Under the pieces are notes generated by a model that saw nothing but the letters and a program-made list of their open reading frames with translations, had not been told where the DNA came from and did not search any database. A DNA stretch of 64,000 nt from Arthrobacter sp. zg-Y1171 (GTDB taxonomy: Bacteria; Actinomycetota; Actinomycetes; Actinomycetales; Micrococcaceae): positions 3,100,001 through 3,164,000 of the forward strand of contig NZ_CP104264.1 of assembly GCF_025244845.1 (NCBI RefSeq). Direction: 5' to 3'. Positions 26,117 through 34,845 of the stretch are shown one piece after another. Every line of letters starts with the position of its first letter. Positions within the stretch are counted from its first letter, which is position 1. A program made the translations under genes and the position numbers.

Positions 26117-26593
26117 ATGAGCGATCACGTGGACATGGTTCTCCGGCAGTGGGCAGCGGAACGGCCGGACTTGGATGTCTCCCCCATGGCCGTGGTCGGC
26201 CGGCTGTCCCGGGTGGCCCGCCGGTTCGATGAACAACTTGCTGCAACCTTCGCCAAGCACGGCCTGGATGCGGCCTCCTTCGACGTGCTGGCCACGCTGC
26301 GCCGTTCGGGCCCGCCCTACACGCTCAGCCCCAAGGACCTCTCTGCAGGGTCCATGGTCACCTCCAGCGCCATAGCGCAGCGGTTGAACCGATTGGAGGC
26401 GCAGGGATACGTCCTGCGCTCCCCCAGTTCCGCGGACCGGCGCGGCAAGCAGGTGACCCTGACCGACGCCGGCCGGACCGCCGTCGACGCCGCCCTTCCG
26501 GACCATGTGGCCACCGAACACCGGCTGTTGAACGCCCTGGGCGACGGCGAGCGGGAGGCGCTGGCAGCACTGCTGGCCAAGCTGGACAGCTGA
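26117..26593 (+). CDS. MarR family transcriptional regulator
   Basis: A 158-residue winged-helix protein: RVARRFDEQLAATFAKHGLDAASFDVLATLRRSG, the recognition helix region TSSAIAQRLNRLEAQGYVLR, and the wing SPSSADRRGKQVTLTDAGR. The ATG at 26117 is preferred over a GTG three codons earlier because of an AGGGTG site. It is divergent from the DMT transporter and DapA-like operon with two matching boxes between, so autoregulation and repression of the transporter are likely. Confidence 0.88.
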   Translation: MSDHVDMVLRQWAAERPDLDVSPMAVVGRLSRVARRFDEQLAATFAKHGLDAASFDVLATLRRSGPPYTLSPKDLSAGSMVTSSAIAQRLNRLEAQGYVLRSPSSADRRGKQVTLTDAGRTAVDAALPDHVATEHRLLNALGDGEREALAALLAKLDS

Positions 26594-26673
26594 CGGTTCC
26601 CTTCCGCTTGCGGGTCGGCTGCTGCAGGCCCTTCCACGTTCACGACTTCCCTGCTGGCATGGCCGTCGGACCC

Positions 26674-26780
26674 GGAAAATCCTGCGGTCTGTACGGATCC
26701 CTGCGGTTTGTCCGGATCCCTGCGGCGCGCGGCGCAGGGATTGCCACAAAGCGCAGGGATTGCCACAAACCGCAGGAAAT
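26674..26780. repeat. Modular intergenic inverted repeat, copy 5
   Basis: The most regular copy. Left modules TCCTGCGGTCTGTACGGA, TCCCTGCGGTTTGTCCGGA and TCCCTGCG face CGCAGGGATTGCCACAAA, CGCAGGGATTGCCACAAAC and CGCAGGA across a GCGCGCGG centre. It occupies most of the 288-base gap between marR and padR. No gene is seen there. Confidence 0.78.
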
Positions 26781-26881
26781 CGGCCCGGATCCCATAGCCC
26801 AGGCAGCACTGAAACAACCGTGACTTAACCGTTATATTCATTTCTTCCCTATATTCAGTTTTTCTGACTATCGTTCAGGGC

Positions 26882-27220
26882 ATGAGCAAGCATGAGATGC
26901 GCGAGCCGACCTTCCTGGTCCTCTCGGCCCTGGCTGACGGACCCAAGCACGGCTACGCCCTGATCGCGGAGACGAAGGATCTCTCCGGCGGCCGGGTGAA
27001 GCTGCAGCCCGGCACCCTCTACGGGGTGCTGGACCGGCTGCGGGAAGACGGGTTGGTGGAGATTTCCGGCGAGGACGTGGTGGACGGCCGAGCCCGCCGC
27101 TACTACCGGATTACCGACGGCGGCGCCGCCACCCTCGCCAAGGAAGCGGACCGTCTGGCAGCCAACGCCCGCCAGGCCATGTCGAAGCTGCGACTGCGTG
27201 CAGCGCAGGCCGGAGCATGA
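26882..27220 (+). CDS. PadR family transcriptional regulator
   Basis: A 112-residue winged-helix protein: REPTFLVLSALADGPKHGYALIAETKDLSGGRVKLQPGTLYGVLDRLREDGLVE and the wing DGRARRYYRITDGG are diagnostic of PadR. The short C-terminal helix is that of small (subfamily 2) PadR proteins. Its stop overlaps the start of the following membrane protein gene by 4 bases, so the regulator probably controls its own operon. Confidence 0.88.
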   Translation: MSKHEMREPTFLVLSALADGPKHGYALIAETKDLSGGRVKLQPGTLYGVLDRLREDGLVEISGEDVVDGRARRYYRITDGGAATLAKEADRLAANARQAMSKLRLRAAQAGA

Positions 27221-28245
27221 ACGGCGGAGCCTCCAAACTGGAGGCCACCTACACACGGGCGCTGGGAGCCTACCCGCGCCGCTGGCGCCGGGAGCAGGGC
27301 GAGGAACTGATCGGCGTACTGCTCTACGTCGCCCGTTCCGAGCACCGCACCAAGGCCACCCCGGCCGAACTGCTCAACCTCGTGGGCAACGGCCTGGCTA
27401 CCCGCGGCCTGGAACTGCTCGGCAGCGTGGGCCGGCGGCGACGCAACGGCATCGCCTTCACTGCCACCGTGCTGGCCACCTACCTTGCGCTCACCCTGAC
27501 ACTGCTGGGCGAATGGGGTCCGTGGGTCCGGCCGGGCACGCTGCGCTGGCGGCCCACGGGCGAGGGGTTCGGTGAGGCGTTCCTGGCCGCGGGACCGTTC
27601 ACGACGGCGGCCGCGGCGGTTTACCTGGCACTGCTCGCCGGATTCGTTGCTGCGCTGGCCGGCCGGCACTCCCTGCGCCGGACACTGCATCTCAGCGCGG
27701 CAGTGGCAGCTCCGCTGATTCCCCTCTCCGGCGCCGTCGCGGGAATCCTCGCACCGCCGCTCACTCCCATGCTCGTGCTCAGCGGCCTGGCGCTGCTGGC
27801 CCTCATCGGCAACCCCGCGGCCAGCGCTTCCCGCCACGTCCTGCTGGGGGCCGTCACGGCCGGTGTCTCGTTGGCGGGTCTGTGGCTGGCCGTCAGCCGG
27901 TTGTCCGGCGGCGCTGCCCTGTTCTTCTACGACGCGGCGAGCGTGCTTGCCGTTGATGCCCGGTCCCTGACGCTGGCAGCGGCGGCGCTGATGCTGGCCG
28001 TCGGAATGGTCCTGGTCAGCGGAAGCCGGACGATCCCCTGGACTGCCGGCCTAGCCGTGGCATCGGCGCCGTTGCTGGTCCGGCTCTGGTCCGGAGATTC
28101 CCTCGAAACCTGGCTTGCCGCCTCGGGCTTACCCGGCCCAGTTACCGCCCACTGGGAATGGGCGTTCCTCGGATTGGCCTTGGCCACGGCAGCACTGGCC
28201 GCCGCGGACCAGAAGCTCCGCTTCCGCCGGCTCCGAACCGCCTAA
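27217..28245 (+). CDS. Integral membrane protein co-transcribed with padR
   Basis: 342 residues. A soluble N-terminal segment (about 1-65, YTRALGAYPRRWRREQGEELIGVLL) is followed by about eight hydrophobic helices through the C-terminus. The N-terminal YPRRWRREQGEE pattern recurs in actinobacterial membrane proteins that follow PadR regulators, where the residues up to the first helix act as a small cytoplasmic anchor. No catalytic motif or named family is recognised. Start and PadR stop overlap (ATGA). Possibly a membrane-stress or permease-like protein regulated by the PadR; this is only contextual. Confidence 0.7.
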   Translation: MNGGASKLEATYTRALGAYPRRWRREQGEELIGVLLYVARSEHRTKATPAELLNLVGNGLATRGLELLGSVGRRRRNGIAFTATVLATYLALTLTLLGEWGPWVRPGTLRWRPTGEGFGEAFLAAGPFTTAAAAVYLALLAGFVAALAGRHSLRRTLHLSAAVAAPLIPLSGAVAGILAPPLTPMLVLSGLALLALIGNPAASASRHVLLGAVTAGVSLAGLWLAVSRLSGGAALFFYDAASVLAVDARSLTLAAAALMLAVGMVLVSGSRTIPWTAGLAVASAPLLVRLWSGDSLETWLAASGLPGPVTAHWEWAFLGLALATAALAAADQKLRFRRLRTA

Positions 28246-28380
28246 CCCGCGTCCTCAGCTTCCCTGCACCACTCGCCCCACCAGCACTGCCTGCTCCACC
28301 TGACTGCTGTCGTTCTACGGACATGCTCCCGATGAGCCGGTCCGGCACCGCACCCTGGATCCAGTCTCGAAAGGCACACC

Positions 28381-29346
28381 ATGAACCGCAACCGACTCTC
28401 CCCCGTTGCGCCCGCACCGGCCTCCGACCCCGCCGCACCGGCCCGGCGTCGTCGTTATCTTGCCGGCCTCGGGGTCATCGCCCTCGGAGCCGCCGCTCTC
28501 GCCGGCTGTGCCGCCGATTCCGGCCTGGCACCGGTTTCGGAGTCCTCGGCCGACCCGTTCGAAATCTATTTGGCCGAAGATATGGACGCCATCCACCTTG
28601 CCCAGGACACCCTCCGCTTCCAGTGCTACGCGGACAACGGCTATCCCGAATACGAGGCGTTCATCCCGGAGGAACCGGCAGTGCAGTGGCGCCCCGATCT
28701 GCTGGACCAGCTCACCGTTGATGACGCGTTCTTCGAAAGCGTGCAGGACGCCACGTCCAGCGGGCTCCGCGGTGAACAGTTCGGCCCGTCACCGGCCAAG
28801 GTCTTTGTGCATGACGACGCCTTCGAGGCAGTATCCGAAGCCTGCAACACAAAAGCCTGGACTGCACTGGGAGAGAACGCCGAGCAGAGCCTGATCGACT
28901 ACAACCGGCTCAGCAGCAAACTGGCCGGCGGCCTGGCCGACCGGACATTTGAGGCCCTGGCCCCCCTCCAGCAGGAAGTGGTCCAGTGCCTGGTCGACGC
29001 CGGGGTGCCGGTGACGCCGGCGTCCGGCGAGCTGTACGGCTTCACATCGGACGTCGAGCTCGGTACGGCGGTGGAATACCCCGAACGCAGCGGCCCGAAG
29101 CAGGCCTCCGGGGTGGAGATCATTCCCGCCGACGTTGAAATCACGTATGCACCCACTCCCGCCGAAGCTGCCCTGGCCGTGAAGTACTACAACTGCTCCG
29201 TGGAAACGGGCGTGCGGGATGAATTCGACGCCCTGACCCTTGAGACCAAGAAAGAGGTTGTCGCCGAGCACGCAGCCGAGCTGGAGAAATCCAACCCCCG
29301 GATCGCCGAGCTTGCGGCCGCCGCTAGGGAGCTCACGGTCCGCTAA
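28381..29346 (+). CDS. Secreted lipoprotein of unknown function
   Basis: 321 residues. A basic stretch (PARRRRYLAGLG) and hydrophobic helix end in the lipobox LAGC (Cys about 42), so the mature protein is membrane-anchored on the outside. The rest is hydrophilic, with five Cys in spaced positions (FQCYADNGYP, SEACNTKAW, VQCLVDAGVP, YYNCSVETG) that suggest disulfides. No family is recognised. The ATG follows GAAAGG. A hairpin 15 bases after the stop suggests it is a single-gene transcript. Confidence 0.7.
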   Translation: MNRNRLSPVAPAPASDPAAPARRRRYLAGLGVIALGAAALAGCAADSGLAPVSESSADPFEIYLAEDMDAIHLAQDTLRFQCYADNGYPEYEAFIPEEPAVQWRPDLLDQLTVDDAFFESVQDATSSGLRGEQFGPSPAKVFVHDDAFEAVSEACNTKAWTALGENAEQSLIDYNRLSSKLAGGLADRTFEALAPLQQEVVQCLVDAGVPVTPASGELYGFTSDVELGTAVEYPERSGPKQASGVEIIPADVEITYAPTPAEAALAVKYYNCSVETGVRDEFDALTLETKKEVVAEHAAELEKSNPRIAELAAAARELTVR

Positions 29347-29361
29347 CCCGACCCAGCCATG

Positions 29362-29390
29362 CCGGTGTCCGCCGTCACGGCGGGCACCGG
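29362..29390 (+). terminator. Hairpin after lipoprotein gene
   Basis: CCGGTGTCCGCCGT / ACGGCGGGCACCGG, 14-bp arms with one G-T pair and a one-base loop. Only a weak T content follows (TTAGACT). Confidence 0.6.
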
Positions 29391-29529
29391 TTAGACTCTG
29401 GCTGAGAAGACGCGGCGGGTCCCCGCAGCTGCACTCCGGCGGCGTCGCCTGAGTTCTGCCGGGACAACAGTCGACGTCCCGGAAGACATTCGGGAGCCCG
29501 TCTCCGTTTCAGAGTTGGAAGAAGTAGAA

Positions 29530-30321
29530 ATGCCCGGTTACATCCCCACGCCGCCGCCGATCCGCGTTCCGGGTCCGGTCCCGTTCGCCGGAGCGGGCCA
29601 GGCGACGACGGCGGCCCTGCCCGTTATCCCGGACCTCCGCGACACGCGCCCCGCCGTCCGGGGAGGGCAGGCCGGCCCGCGCGCTCTGGAGGCGCACCGG
29701 GTGAGCGTAATCCGGGACGATCCGGGCAAAGGCGATGTCCGGGCCCTCCTCGCAGAGAACCGCGACCTGCTGTATCCCGCCGGAACGGTAGCCGCCGGCC
29801 TGACTCCTCCGTCCCTGCGGGACCCCTCCGTCACCTTCTGGACGGTCCGCGAGGACGGCACCCTGCTGGGCTGCGGCGCGTTGAAGGAACTTCCTCCCCT
29901 GTTCGGAGGCGCAGCAGGCGAATACGGCGAGATCACCTCGATGCGCACGGTCGAGTCCGCCCGCGGACGGGGTGTTGCCCAGATGCTCCTGCAGCAGATC
30001 ATCACGAACGCCCGCGCCCGCGGCTACATCGCGTTGCTGCTGGAAACCGGCACCCAGGAGTTCTTTGCCTCGTCCAGGCGGCTGTATCAGCGTTCGGGTT
30101 TCACCCCGTGCCCGCCGTTCGGCAGCTACCGCGCCGATCCCAACAGCACCTTCATGTGCCTGGACCTGCGGGCCGCCGCGACCGGCCCGGCGGAAGCCGC
30201 CGCCGTCCCGGATGCCTCCCCGGAGGGCAAGGTCTATGCCAAGCCCGGGACCCTGACCGAAATTCTTGCAGCACAGCGTGCCCTGGCGGCGGCCCCGATC
30301 CCGAACCCGAGACGCCGCTGA
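29530..30321 (+). CDS. GNAT family N-acetyltransferase with N- and C-terminal extensions
   Basis: 263 residues. Residues about 60-210 form a GNAT domain: ITSMRTVESARGRGVAQMLLQQII is the acetyl-CoA loop (R-G-x-G-V/A), followed by LLLETG and FFASSRRLYQRSGF. About 55 Pro/Ala-rich residues precede the domain and about 55 follow it, which is unusual for the family and suggests flexible tails. The ATG at 29530 has GGAAGAAG upstream; a TTG five codons earlier is possible. Substrate unknown. Confidence 0.78.
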   Translation: MPGYIPTPPPIRVPGPVPFAGAGQATTAALPVIPDLRDTRPAVRGGQAGPRALEAHRVSVIRDDPGKGDVRALLAENRDLLYPAGTVAAGLTPPSLRDPSVTFWTVREDGTLLGCGALKELPPLFGGAAGEYGEITSMRTVESARGRGVAQMLLQQIITNARARGYIALLLETGTQEFFASSRRLYQRSGFTPCPPFGSYRADPNSTFMCLDLRAAATGPAEAAAVPDASPEGKVYAKPGTLTEILAAQRALAAAPIPNPRRR

Positions 30322-30452
30322 CCTTCAGCACGCGCGAAACACCCAAAGAATAAAGAGCACGACGACGCCGGGCGCTGTGTGGGCGCATCGTCACGGCCTG
30401 ATCAGCCTGCCATCTCAAAGCCGCCGGAACGCCGCCGTCTAAACTGGCAGGC

Positions 30453-31712
30453 ATGGCAATATCAACGGCGGACCCGGCGTCCCGCACCCGCACCCGGATC
30501 CTCTGGCTCGCGCTCGGCCTTCCGGTTGCGCTGCTCCTGGTGGTCCTCGGCGCCCAGATCCACGGCCTGGATTTCACCGTGTACCGCGAAGGAGCCCGGG
30601 CGTTCCTCGGCCTGGGCGAGCACCGCCTGTATGACCCGAGCCTGGTCGAAACGGACACCCGCGGCCTGCCGTTCACGTATCCGCCCTTCGCCGCCCTGCT
30701 GCTGACACCGTTCGCGGTCCTGCCCGAGGCCGTGGGGCTGGTCCTGCTGACCGCGACGTCGTGCGCCTGCCTGGTGCTGACCGCCTTCCTGGTTGCCCGC
30801 TACCTCACGGAAAACAAGGTGCTGCCGCCGCGGCTGCACACCGCCCTGGGCGGCAGCACCGGCGTTGCCGTCCTCGCCACCCTGCTGATCGGCGTGCTCG
30901 GACCGTGGCGCGAGGGCCTGGGCTTCGGCCAGATCAACCCGATGCTGATGCTCCTGATCGTCGCGGACCTGCTCCGGCCGGCGTCGTCAAAGCTTCCTCG
31001 CGGCATCCTCATCGGACTTGCGGCAGGCATCAAGCTCACCCCGCTGGCCTTCGGGCTGATCTTCCTGGTCCGCCGCGACTGGCGGGCCATCCTGACCATG
31101 GGGGCCACGTTCGCCGCCACTATTGCCGCCGGCTGGCTCGCGTCGCCGGAGCAGTCGCGGACCTTCTGGTTCGACTCGCTCTTCGATTCCGACCGTGTCG
31201 GGGACACCACGGACATGTACAACGTGTCGCTGAACTCGCTGCTCACGCATCTGGGCACACCCGAGGCGCTGCAGCGTCCGCTCTGGCTGCTGGCCTCGGC
31301 CGCCGTCGTCGTGCTGGGCTTCTTCGCCATCCGCCGCTCCGACGCCCGCGGCGACACGGTGGCGGCGATCAGCGCGAACGCCGTGGTGATGCTCGCGATC
31401 TCGCCGATTTCCTGGTTCCACCACTGGGTCTGGATCGCACTGGTGCTGCCGGCACTGTGGGTGGCGGTACGACGACGGCGGGCCGGGTGCCGCGGCGCGG
31501 GCATCGCGCTGCTGGTGGCGCTGGTGCCGGTGTTCATGCTCTCCTCGATCACCGTCACCATGATGCTCACCGGCACGGTCAGCGGCCAGGGTCCGGCGGC
31601 GCTGGAGCTGTTCACGGGCCTGGGCGTGGTGCTGCCGGTCGCGGCACTGGCGTTCTGGGCCACCGCGCCGGTGCCGGCGCATGACCATTCGTTGCATGGA
31701 TACCTGCCATAG
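30453..31712 (+). CDS. GT87 family mannosyltransferase-like membrane protein
   Basis: A 419-residue polytopic protein with about 10 or more helices. The first periplasmic loop carries LDFTVYREGARAFLGLGEHRLYDP and GLPFTYPPFAALLL, the conserved acidic and aromatic motifs of GT-C glycosyltransferase family 87 (DUF2029). Family members use polyprenyl-phosphate mannose to add alpha-1,2-mannose to lipid glycans such as PIMs or lipomannan, outside the membrane. The acceptor is unknown here. It is a lone gene, so it looks like a housekeeping envelope enzyme. Confidence 0.82.
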   Translation: MAISTADPASRTRTRILWLALGLPVALLLVVLGAQIHGLDFTVYREGARAFLGLGEHRLYDPSLVETDTRGLPFTYPPFAALLLTPFAVLPEAVGLVLLTATSCACLVLTAFLVARYLTENKVLPPRLHTALGGSTGVAVLATLLIGVLGPWREGLGFGQINPMLMLLIVADLLRPASSKLPRGILIGLAAGIKLTPLAFGLIFLVRRDWRAILTMGATFAATIAAGWLASPEQSRTFWFDSLFDSDRVGDTTDMYNVSLNSLLTHLGTPEALQRPLWLLASAAVVVLGFFAIRRSDARGDTVAAISANAVVMLAISPISWFHHWVWIALVLPALWVAVRRRRAGCRGAGIALLVALVPVFMLSSITVTMMLTGTVSGQGPAALELFTGLGVVLPVAALAFWATAPVPAHDHSLHGYLP

Positions 31713-31789
31713 GAAAAGACTGCTTCCACAACTACGTGATGGCGATCACAGTTAGGTTCTGAAAAGCTCAGCACCTAGCGAATGTGAGA

Positions 31790-32815
31790 ATGCCCGTGGA
31801 ACGACTCCTCTCCCATCTGGCACATCTGGAGATCACCAGCCCCGACGTCGAGGCCTCCACCCGGTTCTATGTCGAGAACTTCGGCATGCGCCTGGTTGAT
31901 TCCCTTGACGGCGTTTCCTATCTGCGCTGCTGGGGCGACCATTACCGGTACAGCCTGGTGGTGCGGCCGGGGGAAGAACCGTCCCTGGCGAACATGGCCT
32001 GGCGCACGGCTTCCGCTGAGGCACTCGAGGCGGCGGCGGCAAACGTGGAAGCCGCGGGGGTGCAGGGCGAATGGATTCCGGGCGGGCACGCCCACGGCAA
32101 GGCCTATCAGTTCACCGGCCCCTACGGGCACCCGATGAAACTGTTCTACGAGGTGGAGCCGTACGCAGCGGAACCCGGCTGGACATCCATCTACCCGGAC
32201 CGGCCCGAGCGCCGGAGCAGCCACGCCGCGGCACCGCGGTTCCTGGACCATGTGACCGTGGCCAGCAGCGACGTCACCGGGTTCGCCGACTGGTACAGCG
32301 CCGCCCTGGGCTTCCGGATCATGGCTTTCACCACCTTGGACGAAGCACCGATCACGGTCTTCTCCGTGCTTACCACCAATGAAAAATCGCACGATCTGGG
32401 GGTGGTCATGGACACCTCGGGCCGGGCCGGACGCGTCAACCACATCGCGTTCTGGGTGGACACCCATGAGGATCTGCTGCGCGCCGCGGACGTGTTGATG
32501 GAAAACGGCACCCCGATGGAATACGGCCCCTCCATCCACGGCATCGGCGAGCAGAACTTCCTGTACTTCCGGGAGCCGAGCGCTCTGCGGGTGGAACTGA
32601 ACTCGGGCGGCTACCGCAACTACGTGCCCGACTGGGAGCCACGCACCTGGACACCGTCCCAGGGATCAAACAATTTCTACCGCAACGGGGCCATGCCGCA
32701 TTCGCTGACCGAATCCTTCCCGTTGGCGGACGGGTTCACCGCCACGGAGGAAGGCGCCTCGGAGGAAATGAAACAAGCGCTGCTCAACCCCTACGCCAAG
32801 CACGGCAGGGGCTGA
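31790..32815 (+). CDS. Extradiol ring-cleavage dioxygenase (VOC, catechol 2,3-dioxygenase type)
   Basis: 341 residues with two VOC modules. The C-terminal module has an intact metal triad: His154 (FLDHVTVASSD), His218 (VNHIAFWVDT) and Glu269 (LRVELNSGG), plus SHDLGVVMD and the closing Tyr region. A true Fe(II) or Mn(II) extradiol dioxygenase is therefore expected, cleaving a catechol next to the hydroxyls. The ATG at 31790 is used; a GTG two codons earlier is possible. It is clearly different from HpaD at 50 kb. It leads a six-gene cluster with ring-cleavage processing enzymes; the substrate is not identifiable. Confidence 0.85.
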   Translation: MPVERLLSHLAHLEITSPDVEASTRFYVENFGMRLVDSLDGVSYLRCWGDHYRYSLVVRPGEEPSLANMAWRTASAEALEAAAANVEAAGVQGEWIPGGHAHGKAYQFTGPYGHPMKLFYEVEPYAAEPGWTSIYPDRPERRSSHAAAPRFLDHVTVASSDVTGFADWYSAALGFRIMAFTTLDEAPITVFSVLTTNEKSHDLGVVMDTSGRAGRVNHIAFWVDTHEDLLRAADVLMENGTPMEYGPSIHGIGEQNFLYFREPSALRVELNSGGYRNYVPDWEPRTWTPSQGSNNFYRNGAMPHSLTESFPLADGFTATEEGASEEMKQALLNPYAKHGRG

Positions 32816-32819
32816 ATCG

Positions 32820-33794
32820 ATGACCTACTCGCTGATCACGTTTCGGGACCCGGGCACCGGCGAGCCCCGGGCCGGACTGGAAACCGGCGGCCGCGTCCTG
32901 CCGCTGACGGACGCGAACCTGGACCTGCCCGGAAACAGGGTCACCCTGGAAGCGGTAGTCGAACACTGGGACAAAGCCGAGGGCCAGTTGGACCGGCTCG
33001 CGGAAGAGTCCGCCGGTGCTGCCGCCGGCTGGCTCGACTACGCGGACCTCACGGTGCTCGCGCCGCTGCGGCCGCAGCAGGTCCTGCAGGCCGGGGCCAA
33101 TTACCGCCAGCACGTCATTGACCTGGCAGTGGCGCACCGCGACGGTGAAGGCACGGACGAGGAGATCCGGGAACGGACCGCCGCCACGATGGACCGGCGG
33201 GCCGCCGAGGGTACCCCGTACTTTTTCATCGGCCTCCCGACGGCGATGGCCTCCGCCACCGAGGACCTGGTGCTCCCTGGCTACAGCCAGGCCCATGACT
33301 GGGAGCTGGAGCTCGCCGCCGTCGTCGGCAAGCGGGCCTTCCGTGTGAGCCCCGAGGATGCCCTGGACTACGTCTTCGGCTACACGATGGTCAACGACAT
33401 CACGACCCGTGACCTCGTCTTCCGCAAGGACATGCCGGCCATCGGCAGTGACTGGTACCGGTCCAAGAACGCCCCGGGTTTCCTGCCGACGGGACCGCTG
33501 GTGCTGCCGGCAAAGTTCGTGGCCGATCCGCAGGACCTCATGGTGACGCTGCGGCTCAACGGCAAAACCATGCAGGCAGAATCGACCGCCGACATGATCT
33601 TCACCGTGGCCCAGCTGGTTTCGCATGCCTCCCAGCAGATGCCGCTGCTGCCCGGGGACCTGATCCTGACCGGCAGCCCCGCCGGCAACGGGGCCCACTG
33701 GGGACGGATGCTCCGCGACGGCGACGTTATGGAAGGCACGATTACCGGGTTGGGAACGCAGCTAGTGCGCTGCAGGGATGAGGTGGCACCGTGA
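32820..33794 (+). CDS. Fumarylacetoacetate hydrolase family protein (first)
   Basis: A 324-residue FAH-fold protein. ELELAAVVGKRAFRVSPEDAL carries the metal-binding Glu pair, DYVFGYTMVNDITTRD the third acidic ligand, and FLPTGPLVLPA and LILTGSPAGNG the typical later motifs. It probably hydrolyses, decarboxylates or isomerises the ring-cleavage product made by the dioxygenase 4 bases upstream. The next gene overlaps its stop by 4 bases. A second FAH-family gene closes the same cluster, suggesting two distinct steps. Confidence 0.85.
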   Translation: MTYSLITFRDPGTGEPRAGLETGGRVLPLTDANLDLPGNRVTLEAVVEHWDKAEGQLDRLAEESAGAAAGWLDYADLTVLAPLRPQQVLQAGANYRQHVIDLAVAHRDGEGTDEEIRERTAATMDRRAAEGTPYFFIGLPTAMASATEDLVLPGYSQAHDWELELAAVVGKRAFRVSPEDALDYVFGYTMVNDITTRDLVFRKDMPAIGSDWYRSKNAPGFLPTGPLVLPAKFVADPQDLMVTLRLNGKTMQAESTADMIFTVAQLVSHASQQMPLLPGDLILTGSPAGNGAHWGRMLRDGDVMEGTITGLGTQLVRCRDEVAP

Positions 33795-34801
33795 CCGGAA
33801 TCAATGCCGAAGACCAGGAGATGATCCGCAGCGATGACGCGCTGGGAAGCATCGAGGCGATGGCTGCTGCGCACAACAACTGGGGGCGCTGGGGGCCGGA
33901 TGACGTCCTGGGCACCCTGAACTTCATCGATGAGGCCAAGCGGGTGGAGGCGGCCCGGCTGGTCCGCACCGGCCAGACGTTCTCCCTGTCCCAGCCGTTC
34001 AATACCGACGGTCCGCAGAAGGGCTGGCGCCGCCGCATCAACCCCGTCCACACCATGACCGACACCGGCACGGAAGCGGAGTTCGGCAACCAGGGATTTC
34101 CGCACGGCATCGGAGGAGCCGACGACTTCATCGCGATGCCGCTGCAGTGCTCCACGCAGTGGGACGGGCTCGGCCACATTTTCGACCGGGGAAAGGCCTG
34201 GAACGGCCGGCGGGCGGGTGCGGTGGTGACCAGCGAAGGCGACCAGCTCACCGGAATCCAGACCGCGGCGGCCCGGATCGTCACCCGGGGCGTGCTGCTC
34301 GACGTCGGCCGGGCGCTGGGACCCGGCGCGGGCAGCGGCGACGGGGAGCTGCCGGACGGATTCGCCATCACCGCCGAGCATATCGAGGCCACCATCGAGC
34401 AGCAGGGGCCCAGCTCGGAGATCCGGCGCGGTGACATCGTGGTGCTGCGCACCGGCCAATACGCCCGGACCCTGCGGCAGGGGTGGGGAGACTATGCGGG
34501 CGGGCCGGCGCCGGGACTGTCCTTCAGCATGGCGCCCTGGCTGCACCGCAGCGAGATCGCCGGAATCGCCACCGACACGTGGGGGTTCGAGGTCCGGCCG
34601 AACGAATTCGACACCGCGTTCCAGCCGCTGCACCAGATCGCCATCCCCAACCTGGGCCTCTATCTGGGCGAAATGTGGGATCCGGAGCAGCTTGCCGCGT
34701 CCTGCGCGGCGGACGGCCAATATGACTTTCTGCTGACGGCGGCCCCGCTGCCCATCACCGGCGCCGTCGGCTCGCCGGTCAATCCCATCGCCGTGAAATA
34801 A
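33791..34801 (+). CDS. Cyclase family protein (kynurenine formamidase-like hydrolase)
   Basis: 336 residues matching the cyclase/KynB-like fold. NNWGRWGPDDVLGTLNFI at the start, the metal-site segment STQWDGLGHIFDRG, in which DGLGH replaces the more usual HxGTHxD layout, and GVLLDVGRALG, IRRGDIVVLRTGQYAR and AGIATDTWGFEV follow. Members are metal-dependent hydrolases of amides or lactones. In this cluster it could open a lactone or release formate or ammonia from a cleavage product. Its start overlaps the FAH stop (GTGA), so translation is coupled. Confidence 0.8.
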   Translation: MTGINAEDQEMIRSDDALGSIEAMAAAHNNWGRWGPDDVLGTLNFIDEAKRVEAARLVRTGQTFSLSQPFNTDGPQKGWRRRINPVHTMTDTGTEAEFGNQGFPHGIGGADDFIAMPLQCSTQWDGLGHIFDRGKAWNGRRAGAVVTSEGDQLTGIQTAAARIVTRGVLLDVGRALGPGAGSGDGELPDGFAITAEHIEATIEQQGPSSEIRRGDIVVLRTGQYARTLRQGWGDYAGGPAPGLSFSMAPWLHRSEIAGIATDTWGFEVRPNEFDTAFQPLHQIAIPNLGLYLGEMWDPEQLAASCAADGQYDFLLTAAPLPITGAVGSPVNPIAVK

Positions 34802-34845
34802 GCCGCTACATAATCCGCCGGAATGAAAACAAAGGAGTTTGCATC

